From positions 229,647 through 293,646 of the forward strand of contig DLHT01000017.1 of NCBI GenBank assembly GCA_002483365.1: DNA of 64,000 nt, given 5' to 3'. The position numbers were made by a program, and so were the translations under genes. The notes under the pieces were generated by a model. That model worked only from the letters and a program-made list of their open reading frames with translations, made no database searches and was not told where the DNA came from. The number at the start of each line of letters is the position of its first letter. Position 1 is the stretch's first letter. Source of the stretch: Cellvibrio sp. UBA7661 (GTDB lineage: Bacteria > Pseudomonadota > Gammaproteobacteria > Pseudomonadales > Cellvibrionaceae). This document shows, piece after piece, positions 44,276-51,682 of this stretch.

Positions 44276-45805
44276 ATGTATATAGATGCTGTTTCTCTTA
44301 ATCGTGCCCTCCAGCGAATGTTCGGTACAGCAGGCCACCTCTTAAAAATTTGGTTTGTACTAAAGCACATGGGGCTAAGCAGTAGTTCCGAGGGAGTTAG
44401 GATTGATACCGCTAATTCAACCCCTTCACTTAAAAGGTTGTTTTCGTTTGGGGCGAGCGATGGGCGCTTTTATGTCCCATTTGCGCACACCCCTCGATAT
44501 TTGACAATGAAGCACGACGCCTCGCGCTCTATTATCCAAACTAATATTCAAAGATGGGCATCGAGTGGCTCGGTTGTTACTTGCGACCCCACGGGTTTCT
44601 TAGAAATAAGTCTGGTTGATACAAACAAGCTGTTAGTCAAGCCCGCACGCGAATATCCTTTTGGTCTTGGTTTAAATGAATCTGGATTCGCGCTTGAGGA
44701 GAATGCTCGAGTCAGTATCCCCATTCGAGCATTCTCCGTCTGGTACGGGCGACAAACTCTGATTCCAGAGGGGGTAAATTCCGTAAATTTCTTATTGGAA
44801 AAGATGCTCGAAGAATTAAATATTTCATCGGTAGAGCGAAAATTAATTTTTATCGAAGACGAAGATAATTTTTCAGTCCAAGCTGATGTTCTCACAGATC
44901 AGGAACTGTTTGAGTGTTGCTCTAAATTCATTGACGGGAACGAAACCGTTACTACAGAGATATTTAAAGAAAATTTTAGTCAATATAACAGGAAGATCAA
45001 AAGCATGATGTCGGGACTAAATCAACCACAATGGATGAGATTATCGCCTCAAGAAGAGATTGAAGCTTTATTGAAACAAGGGGCTAAAGCGATTCTTTTG
45101 TACGGACCCCCTCGTACTGGAAAAACTCGTTTAATTGACCAATTAATTGCAAGAGACTCTCACGATCGCTGCACAATACAGATTCATGATGGATGGGGCT
45201 ACGATAATTTAATTCAAGGATTGAAACCTGATTCAGAGGGTAACTGGAATTGGGAAAGTGGGGTACTCAAAGCCGCTCTCGAGCACGGGAAAAAGTTTAT
45301 CGTACTTGAAGAAATTAATCGTACAGCAATATCTCAGGCGCTGGGCGAAGTATTTTCTCTCATTGAGGAGGTTTATCGAGGACAGGAAAATGCGATTATG
45401 TTGCGAAATGGAGAAAGTTTTTTCATTGGTGAAGACGTTGTGTTTTTTATGACTATGAACAATATAGACAAGTCGACGGAAGAGATTGATGATGCGTTAA
45501 TGGGCAGAGTCGCAGCTGTAGAGGTTTCTCCTCGATCTGAGGATCTCGCAGAAATGCTTACCGCGAATAACGTTCCTGCTGAAATCGGGCGTAAAGTAGG
45601 TGAACTTTTTGTCGAAATTCTATCGGTTTATCCATTGGGTCATGGGTATTATTCAAATTTGCAGGGAGCTATAACTTCAAACGATGTTATTAGACACTAT
45701 AAAACGAGAGTGCGGCCTGTCCTTGCTAATTTTATCGGAAATTTAAACTTAAATGAGCTTGCGAAAATTGACAACATTGTCGATGAGCTTTTTGGCATTC
45801 AATGA
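44276..45805 (+). CDS. McrB-like AAA+ GTPase restriction subunit
   Basis: A 509-residue protein. The N-terminal about 230 residues have no motif I recognise and probably bind DNA and determine target specificity. The C-terminal McrB-type AAA+ domain has Walker A YGPPRTGKTRL (about 276-286), Walker B KFIVLEEINR (about 340-349), and the McrB signature FFMTMNNIDKSTEEID with a trailing sensor Arg. In this family GTP hydrolysis drives DNA translocation, and the McrC partner cuts. It overlaps the McrC-like gene by 4 bp. A methyltransferase lies convergently downstream, unlike classic type IV McrBC loci. Confidence 0.88.
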   Translation: MYIDAVSLNRALQRMFGTAGHLLKIWFVLKHMGLSSSSEGVRIDTANSTPSLKRLFSFGASDGRFYVPFAHTPRYLTMKHDASRSIIQTNIQRWASSGSVVTCDPTGFLEISLVDTNKLLVKPAREYPFGLGLNESGFALEENARVSIPIRAFSVWYGRQTLIPEGVNSVNFLLEKMLEELNISSVERKLIFIEDEDNFSVQADVLTDQELFECCSKFIDGNETVTTEIFKENFSQYNRKIKSMMSGLNQPQWMRLSPQEEIEALLKQGAKAILLYGPPRTGKTRLIDQLIARDSHDRCTIQIHDGWGYDNLIQGLKPDSEGNWNWESGVLKAALEHGKKFIVLEEINRTAISQALGEVFSLIEEVYRGQENAIMLRNGESFFIGEDVVFFMTMNNIDKSTEEIDDALMGRVAAVEVSPRSEDLAEMLTANNVPAEIGRKVGELFVEILSVYPLGHGYYSNLQGAITSNDVIRHYKTRVRPVLANFIGNLNLNELAKIDNIVDELFGIQ

Positions 45806-47016
45806 TTAGACAAATTATTGAAGGTCAATTGGGTTGGTTAGTCGGTGTGGATGCGGCTGATATCCCCGACAAGCTCCCCGCGGGAATTTCGGTTCATTTG
45901 CGCTCTGGCGCTATTGGGCTCGAGTCACAAGGTATTGTTGGTTCAATATTTCTTCGCAATGGAGACACAGTCCATATACTTCCAAAAATTGGCGAAGTTA
46001 ACTTTCTTCGTTTGCTATTTAAGGCAGAAAGTGGAGAGGAACTACCACAAATTGAGCTTGATGATTTCGTAAAATATTCTGAGGATAATGAGTCGAGCTT
46101 TAGTTCACTTGTTTCCCAACGGTTTCTTGTATCTCTGGATGACATTCTCCGTAAAAGCCCTTTGCAAGGGCGGGCATCACAGCTCAGAGAGGAGGATTTC
46201 GTGCTTGGTGAAATTCATGCATTAAAAACAGCAATCAATCTTGCAAGGAGAAGAGTAAATCCTGTTGCTTCCTTTTTAAAAAGTCGAACCTTTGACATCC
46301 CAGAGAATAGACTGCTTACAGAGTCGTTAATTAGAGCATGGCATCATCTGCCTGCTGAGGCGCGACGGAAATATCAAGCGATCTATCAAATTTGGATGAA
46401 AAAATTTGTACGTTCAAAAGACATTGCCAGCGACCTTGCGATAATTGACCAGCGCTTTGCAATCCGTGGGTATGGTGGATCAAGGGATTATTATAAGCAT
46501 GCGCTTTCGCTTGCAAAAATTATCTTGGGAAGCAGCGGAATTGGGTTTGGTTCCCATGGTGAGATTATGGGCAGTGCGACCCTCCTCAATACATCCCAAA
46601 TCTTTGAAAAATATATACGCAGAGTAATTTCCGACGCATACGCCCCAAAAGGATATGTAGTAGCAAAAGGTGGATTGGATTCGAAAACTCTTTACACGAA
46701 TGGTAGCTTCGAGCTTGTTCCCGATATTGTTGTAAGTCGAAACGGCTCAACTATTCTCCTAGCTGATGCAAAATATAAGAAGCCCACAAATGCCGATCAT
46801 TATCAAATGGCTACATATATGGCATATCATAAAGTTGAGCAAGGCATAATGCTTGCTCCTTTATCTATTGGTAACTCAGTAGTAATTAAAGAATACTTAA
46901 CCCCAAATCGAACCATAGTACGAGAAATCTATTTGCCGATGAATAATCTTAGTGAAACCCAATCAACCCTTTCAACGTTAATCGAAAGCTACAGTCATAA
47001 ATCAAGCAGAACGTAA
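45802..47016 (+). CDS. McrC-like nuclease subunit
   Basis: A 404-residue McrC-family protein. An N-terminal region (about 1-130) matches the McrC adaptor that stimulates the McrB GTPase (IFLRNGDTVHILPKIGEVNF). A C-terminal PD-(D/E)xK nuclease domain has VPDIVVSRNG (about 303-312) and LLADAKYKKP (about 319-328), giving the D...DxK catalytic set. Its start overlaps the McrB-like stop (ATGA), so the two subunits are co-translated. Its 3' end overlaps the 3' end of the convergent methyltransferase gene by 15 bp. Confidence 0.87.
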   Translation: MIRQIIEGQLGWLVGVDAADIPDKLPAGISVHLRSGAIGLESQGIVGSIFLRNGDTVHILPKIGEVNFLRLLFKAESGEELPQIELDDFVKYSEDNESSFSSLVSQRFLVSLDDILRKSPLQGRASQLREEDFVLGEIHALKTAINLARRRVNPVASFLKSRTFDIPENRLLTESLIRAWHHLPAEARRKYQAIYQIWMKKFVRSKDIASDLAIIDQRFAIRGYGGSRDYYKHALSLAKIILGSSGIGFGSHGEIMGSATLLNTSQIFEKYIRRVISDAYAPKGYVVAKGGLDSKTLYTNGSFELVPDIVVSRNGSTILLADAKYKKPTNADHYQMATYMAYHKVEQGIMLAPLSIGNSVVIKEYLTPNRTIVREIYLPMNNLSETQSTLSTLIESYSHKSSRT

Positions 47017-48216
47017 TAAGGGAGCGACTTTTTCAATTTTTCGTTTCGCCGTGGTGAGATATTCATCGCACACGTCAATACCTATAAATTTTCTTCCCAA
47101 AGATCTTGCCGCAATACCAGCGTTCCCTGCACCCACAAACGGATCTAAAACCAAATCATTTTCATTAGTCGTAAGCGCAATACATCGAGCTGGCAATGCT
47201 ATTGGAAATTGAGCTCCATGCCCATCGCGGCCACTAGATGTAGGTAAGGTCCAGACATCCGATAATTTATCTGTTTCATTCCCATTATTTCTCCCGCCTA
47301 AGGCAGCTGGAAGATTTCGGTATATATCTTTATTAAACAGCGGAGCTCTCTGTTTAGTTAGATGAATAATATATTCTAAGTTTCGACTTACTCTCGATTC
47401 CTGTGGCTCAGGAAGCGTGCTAGTTTTTGCCCACGTAACCACTGTTTTTACGTAGTAGCCGATTCGTGAGGCTCTTTCCGCAATCAACATAGGAATCAGA
47501 CATTGTTCACCGTCTTTGAGATACGAGTGGCCAGCGCTGTAACGACGACATTCATGATCTCCCCACGCACGGTCATCTTCTCCTTGCATTGCCTTAAGGG
47601 CTTCGGAAGCATTGCTTCGAATTTGAGTTCTAGTATTGAAGGTATCCATCACGTTCCACCAGATCGAACCACTATCTGCCAGAACATCATATAATGCGGA
47701 TAGAACTTCAGTCGTATGTCTGAGAAATCCCTCGGGCGTCTGTTCATGGCCAAATGGACAATTTTCTCCGTCCGCCCATGCTACAAATCGGGGCTCTTTG
47801 TAAATTCTCAGTCCCCAATATGGCGTCGATGTTACTACGCATTGAACTGATTTCTTCGGCAAAAGGTCAAGGCTTTCAAGAACATCGCCATGAATTAATT
47901 GGTATTCCTCTGATGTATTAATTTGTTTCGGTAATGGTCTTTTGCCAGTGCTTTTTTGAATCAGGTAGTCAATAACTTTGCTTCGAGGTACGAATGTTTC
48001 TCTATAGGAGTCTTGGTCTAGTAGAGAAAAAATATCTTGAACTCCTAAATGAGGGTTTCTTCCACAGACCTTCTTTATGAACGTTCTAGACATACCAACA
48101 ACGGTTGAAACAAGATCGATATGGAAAACAGTTTCAACACCAGTATACTTATCCCGATCGAGGGTTAAAATCGGTGTCTGGGGCTTTATATCTGGCAATA
48201 CCTTCGGTTCTTTCAT
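47002..48216 (-). CDS. DNA methyltransferase, N4-cytosine/N6-adenine beta-class
   Basis: A 404-residue site-specific methyltransferase. Catalytic motif IV TSTPYW (about residue 128) comes before the S-adenosylmethionine motif DPFVGAGNAG (about 358), the beta-class order. The W after PY favours N4-cytosine, but the usual SPPY is STPY here, so the target base is uncertain. An about 95-residue N-terminal extension precedes the core. Its start overlaps a ribbon-helix-helix gene by 4 bp, and its 3' end meets the McrC-like gene. It presumably protects the host from that nuclease. Confidence 0.88.
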   Translation of the reverse strand: MKEPKVLPDIKPQTPILTLDRDKYTGVETVFHIDLVSTVVGMSRTFIKKVCGRNPHLGVQDIFSLLDQDSYRETFVPRSKVIDYLIQKSTGKRPLPKQINTSEEYQLIHGDVLESLDLLPKKSVQCVVTSTPYWGLRIYKEPRFVAWADGENCPFGHEQTPEGFLRHTTEVLSALYDVLADSGSIWWNVMDTFNTRTQIRSNASEALKAMQGEDDRAWGDHECRRYSAGHSYLKDGEQCLIPMLIAERASRIGYYVKTVVTWAKTSTLPEPQESRVSRNLEYIIHLTKQRAPLFNKDIYRNLPAALGGRNNGNETDKLSDVWTLPTSSGRDGHGAQFPIALPARCIALTTNENDLVLDPFVGAGNAGIAARSLGRKFIGIDVCDEYLTTAKRKIEKVAPLLRSA

Positions 48217-48407
48217 TTTTTAGCGGCCCCATTAAACTCCAAACTAATGCGCTCTTTAATTACGGTGCTTATGAAGCTCTTTTCAGCCAACCAAGCAATG
48301 ACTATACCTCTGACGACGTCTGCATCGGTCTCTCCAAATTCCCCTTTAAGGTGTTCAAGGAGTTCAATTTGTCTATCTGAAAACGAAACTTGAATTTTTT
48401 TTGACAT
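48213..48407 (-). CDS. Ribbon-helix-helix (CopG-like) regulator
   Basis: A 64-residue basic protein beginning MSKKIQVSFSDRQIELLEHL and continuing with helix residues GETDADVVRGIVIAWL, the RHH_1 pattern. It overlaps the methyltransferase start by 4 bp. A perfect inverted repeat at 48433-48454 lies 26 bp before its start codon and is a natural self-operator. By analogy with controller proteins of restriction-modification loci it would time methyltransferase expression; this is an inference. Confidence 0.72.
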   Translation of the reverse strand: MSKKIQVSFSDRQIELLEHLKGEFGETDADVVRGIVIAWLAEKSFISTVIKERISLEFNGAAKK

Positions 48408-48432
48408 ATATTTTCTCTTTATTGGGGTCTAT

Positions 48433-48454
48433 AAAGAATCTACATGGATTCTTT
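48433..48454. promoter_or_regulatory. Inverted repeat operator of the RHH-methyltransferase operon
   Basis: AAAGAATC and GATTCTTT form a perfect 8-bp dyad around TACATG, 26-47 bp upstream of the RHH start codon. The position overlaps the expected promoter. Confidence 0.6.
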
Positions 48455-48507
48455 TTGGCTGTCAATCGATCTTCTTTAAGATTAGTCACTGTTAATACGG
48501 CGTACAG

Positions 48508-50166
48508 TTATTGACAGAACTCCAAGGGTGGCGCATTCGCGCCACCTAAAGCAAACCCCATCCCGAAATCATTTTTCTTGGTTGATAAATCCACAGGGCG
48601 AACAATCCATTCGCGGATATGGGTTTTAATTGTTTCAATTCCTTTAAAACAAAGCCCGATTAATTTCTTAATGGCTTCGCCGTATTTGTTGGGTGTTTCT
48701 TTTGCAACGTGTAGTGCGCGTAACGGCTGATCTTTTAGTGGAACGGTTGCGCCGCCGGATAATTCAACAAAGGTTTTAAAGTCGCCTTTATCGCAAGCTT
48801 CAACAATTGCAGTTAATTGGTCGCTGCCAATTCGCTCTAAGGTTTCCTGAGCGGCTTCTGATGTGGCAAAGCGGCGGGCTTCGCGCCAGACGGTTACGCT
48901 AGGGCTGCCGATAAACTGAAATTGGCGAATATTCCAAATAGAAGCCCATGCTCTAATGCGAATTGCACTATCAATGGCATCGTGGCCGTACAGGTCTGCG
49001 CCTACGTGCTCACCATCGATATTTTTTGCGATGTACTTAGCCACATAACCAATGGCCGAACCCTTGGCTGGATCTATGAGTTCCACTTTTAAACGGCGTA
49101 ATTCCGCTCCAGCTTCATCGCCATCTTCAGCGAGTGCGTAGCGTTTAATAATTTGTGTGGTTTGCTCAACCTGATTGGGCGGCATAAAGAAGAGCATATG
49201 CCAATGTGGGGTGCCGTCATGGTGAGGTTCAACAACACGAATACCATAGGGTTGAATTTCACTGTGTTTGAATGAGGCGCGAATTCTTGCCCATATTTTG
49301 TTGAAATAATCTTGGGTGTCGGCGGGCGTGGCGTTGTTGTATTTAGGGTTTGGCTTACAGGGCTTGGAATGGTAAGCGTGATATTTGGATGGCGCTGTCA
49401 TGGTGTAAAACACTGCAACGTGAGCTTGGTCTTTGGCGTAGCCTTCCAAACCAGAGATGCGAGTCATCATCTCATTGCGGCGGTTTACCAAGTTGGATAT
49501 GCCGCGCTTGGCGAGATCCAATAAATTAAATACTTGGCCTAAATCATTCTCGGCTTCCAGTGAAGCCAGCAGTGCTTCATTGCGTTGCCATTGCTGCCAC
49601 TTGCGCGCAACGCAAATGTTGCTGGCATAGATACCGGCAATTCGATTAACCAAGCCTAATTCAATGAACAGGCTTTCAAGGGTTCGCTCTTGTAAGTTTC
49701 TTATCTCTCGTCGCCACCACGCGGAATCAGACACGCGGGCGATGGCTCCGGCTAATTCATCCTCGTTGGCTTTCTTGATGTCATTCAGGGGTAAATCAAA
49801 CCCATAGGAAGCCAAGCGAACTTGAACCAAGCGCGCAGCTTTGCGTAAGCCGTATTGCTTGATATAGCGAGCGGATAAGCCGGTCATGTTAAGCGAGCGT
49901 TGCTCGGCAAAACGCTTAACGTCTTCATCGGGGGAGTCTATATAGATTCCTTGGAATCTCGCCCCTAATACCAATCTCTCGTTATAGCGCCGCAAATTAT
50001 GATTGGCGGTCACATAGCCCTTAGCTTTCGCTGTGCGCACGTAGTCCTTTGCCAGTGTCATGCAAAGGAATGGATGAGCATCAAAAATCTTCGCTCGGAA
50101 TAAACGGCATTCATGCGTACCGTAGCCTTCGGTCAGGCTTAAGGCTTCATCGGTATAAAGCGGCAT
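48508..50166 (-). CDS. HUH replication endonuclease, phage gpA type
   Basis: A 552-residue rolling-circle initiator similar to the P2 gpA family. The HUH metal motif is visible in EPHHDGTPHWHMLFF (about residues 310-325), and the paired catalytic tyrosines in GYVAKYIAKNIDG (about 368-380), spaced Y-x3-Y as in gpA proteins. It would nick an origin and start replication of the excised element. A homologous fragment of its 3' end occurs at 54644-54704, outside the element. The AlpA-like gene starts 236 bp upstream and its stop is 12 bp before the rep start, so they are co-directional. Confidence 0.87.
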   Translation of the reverse strand: MPLYTDEALSLTEGYGTHECRLFRAKIFDAHPFLCMTLAKDYVRTAKAKGYVTANHNLRRYNERLVLGARFQGIYIDSPDEDVKRFAEQRSLNMTGLSARYIKQYGLRKAARLVQVRLASYGFDLPLNDIKKANEDELAGAIARVSDSAWWRREIRNLQERTLESLFIELGLVNRIAGIYASNICVARKWQQWQRNEALLASLEAENDLGQVFNLLDLAKRGISNLVNRRNEMMTRISGLEGYAKDQAHVAVFYTMTAPSKYHAYHSKPCKPNPKYNNATPADTQDYFNKIWARIRASFKHSEIQPYGIRVVEPHHDGTPHWHMLFFMPPNQVEQTTQIIKRYALAEDGDEAGAELRRLKVELIDPAKGSAIGYVAKYIAKNIDGEHVGADLYGHDAIDSAIRIRAWASIWNIRQFQFIGSPSVTVWREARRFATSEAAQETLERIGSDQLTAIVEACDKGDFKTFVELSGGATVPLKDQPLRALHVAKETPNKYGEAIKKLIGLCFKGIETIKTHIREWIVRPVDLSTKKNDFGMGFALGGANAPPLEFCQ

Positions 50167-50177
50167 AGGGCAGCCTC

Positions 50178-50402
50178 TTAATGCTGCCCGAGGTGTTCTA
50201 GCTTCATAAAGTTATCAAGCCAGCGATCCAGATCTTCGCGCAGGTAGCGAACAGATCGACCGATCTTGATAAAGGGTGGGGCGGGAGTGCGGTTATCGCG
50301 GTTGCCATCCATACGCGCTTGAGCCAGAAAAGAGCGGCTCATGCCTATGTATTGGGATGCTTCAATCTCGGTAAAAGCTTTTGGTTGTATTCTGTTAGTC
50401 AT
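50178..50402 (-). CDS. AlpA/excisionase-like DNA-binding protein
   Basis: A 74-residue winged-helix protein of the AlpA/MerR-like excisionase type, with FTEIEASQYIGMSRSFLAQAR and a C-terminal PPFIKIGRSVRYLREDLDRWL. It probably controls rep, integrase or excision. It lies 12 bp upstream of rep on the same strand, and the TTCGCTTAA repeats begin 47 bp before its start, so it may bind them. Confidence 0.82.
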   Translation of the reverse strand: MTNRIQPKAFTEIEASQYIGMSRSFLAQARMDGNRDNRTPAPPFIKIGRSVRYLREDLDRWLDNFMKLEHLGQH

Positions 50403-50448
50403 GATTTGTCTCCAGTAGTCATCACTGGATGCGAAAGATACAACCCGT

Positions 50449-50611
50449 TTCGCTTAACTCGTCAAGTACGACTTTTGGTAGTTCGCTTAAATTTAAGCGA
50501 CCGAAAATGCCTGTTTTAAGCAAAGATATTTCTCTTTAAGCGAATTTATTAGGTTGTTTAAGCCAAAAGTTCGCTTAAAAGTTGGGATGAGTTCGCTTGG
50601 ACTTCGCTTAA
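50449..50611. repeat. TTCGCTTAA repeat cluster (iteron-like)
   Basis: TTCGCTTAA or its complement occurs intact at 50449, 50482, 50536 (complement), 50570 and 50603. One-off versions occur at 50493 (forming a palindrome with 50482), 50515, about 50558 and 50592. Copies run in both orientations in about 160 bp of noncoding DNA between the AlpA-like gene and the toxin-antitoxin promoter. It is a candidate origin or multi-site operator. Confidence 0.8.
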
Positions 50612-50790
50612 TTTTTAGGATGGGAAAAATAATTATGAATAATGGTAAATAAATTCACGGTTCGGGTGAATTTGGGTGCTGAAGCCGTAAAAAGAGCTAA
50701 TCCAGCACTGGGAGCCAAGGGGCGCTGATTGCCTTGGGTGATCTGGTATTTGGTGCCGTACTAGCGTCAGATGCTTGTATGGTTTATTTG

Positions 50791-50820
50791 TGTACACTAT
50801 GATGTACAAAATTATGTACT
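50791..50820. promoter_or_regulatory. TGTACA operator of the yafN-yafO pair
   Basis: TGTACA, TGTACA and TGTACT follow at exact 12-bp steps (50791, 50803, 50815), 14 bp before the antitoxin start. YefM-YoeB operators use TGTACA cores about one helical turn apart, so autorepression by the antitoxin complex is expected here. Confidence 0.7.
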
Positions 50821-50833
50821 TTATGGGGGTTAT

Positions 50834-51127
50834 ATGAGTACCAGCCCAATCTACGCCGAACAGACAGTATCCATCACTGACCTTCGTAAAAGCCCTGCCA
50901 GCTACTTCAAAAGTGAGCCGGTGGCTGTTTTGTCTAATAACCGCACGGCAGGCTATATAGTGCCTGCCGAGGTTTATCAGCATATGGTCAAAATGATCGA
51001 ACAGGCTTATCCCGAGGGGCGCAGTCGCTTTCGGCCATCCCGCGCGCGCTTGGATGCAATAGTGGCAGAAGGTAATGAATTGCTTGCCAATACTTCGCCT
51101 GATGAATTGGGGCGCTTTTCTGAGTGA
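50834..51127 (+). CDS. yafN: YafN-like antitoxin (Phd/YefM family)
   Basis: A 97-residue antitoxin. The N-terminal VSITDLRKSPASYFKSEPVA is the Phd/YefM DNA-binding pattern, and FRPSRARLDAI plus the C-terminal LGRFSE match E. coli YafN along its length. The ATG at 50834 is chosen because the upstream extension (50771) would run through the operator. Its stop overlaps the toxin GTG start (GTGA). It should repress the operon and neutralise the ribosome-dependent mRNase toxin. Confidence 0.88.
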   Translation: MSTSPIYAEQTVSITDLRKSPASYFKSEPVAVLSNNRTAGYIVPAEVYQHMVKMIEQAYPEGRSRFRPSRARLDAIVAEGNELLANTSPDELGRFSE

Positions 51128-51525
51128 TTAGGATATTTAAAACTGAGTTAATCAGAAGGCAGCTTGATCCAGAAGAGTTGAAGTGCTTGGAAGATGATTT
51201 TCGCCATTACAAAGCTAATGGTGTTTTGCCTGACCTATTTGGCCGCGATGTTCCCTACAATCATCCCAATACCTTACCTTCGGTTAAAGCCGAAGAGCTT
51301 TGGCATATCCATTTGTTAGATGGTGAAGCTAACTGGCCTGTGCACTGCAAAAAGCAGGATGACAAAACCAGTGATGATCATCTGGTTTATTGCCCCGCCT
51401 ACCAAACGCCTAATTGCTATTTGTTGATCGCCATTTTATCACCCGATGCACATGCGCAAGCGCGTAAAAATCAGGTGATGTTAGATCTTGCGAAAATGGC
51501 TGAAAATTTTAGAGTACAGTTTTAA
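51124..51525 (+). CDS. yafO: YafO-like mRNA interferase toxin
   Basis: A 133-residue toxin starting at a GTG that overlaps the antitoxin stop. It aligns throughout with E. coli YafO: IFKTELIRRQLDPEEL, ANGVLPDLFGRDVPY, WHIHLLDGE, HLVYCPAY and the C-terminal KMAENFRVQF. YafO is a ribosome-dependent endoribonuclease that inhibits translation. The pair could stabilise the element against loss. An intact reading frame suggests it is functional. Confidence 0.88.
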   Translation: MIRIFKTELIRRQLDPEELKCLEDDFRHYKANGVLPDLFGRDVPYNHPNTLPSVKAEELWHIHLLDGEANWPVHCKKQDDKTSDDHLVYCPAYQTPNCYLLIAILSPDAHAQARKNQVMLDLAKMAENFRVQF

Positions 51526-51682
51526 TTTTTAACTAATTAATTTTCACTTAAATAAGTATCATCGATGCAGTTTTATTGAATAGACCGACGTTTTAGATAC
51601 AGCTTCTAGCATGTTTTCGACTTCAGTATCTCTTGCTAGGTGTCCCGTAAGTTTCCCCATTGTTTTTATCGAAATTATAGAT

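Larger units (their letters stand above)
50403..50833. other. Control region between alpA-like and yafN-like genes
   Basis: 431 bp of noncoding DNA holding the TTCGCTTAA array on the left and the TGTACA operator on the right. No convincing gene is present; short open frames overlap the repeats. Confidence 0.7.

Noticed and set aside
44276..47016. Plain type IV modification-dependent McrBC
   Set aside because: A linked methyltransferase and regulator make a protective restriction-modification arrangement more likely, although the type IV reading cannot be excluded from sequence alone.
50449..50611. CRISPR-like short repeats
   Set aside because: The 9-bp motifs run in both orientations with irregular spacing; they fit an iteron or operator cluster better.
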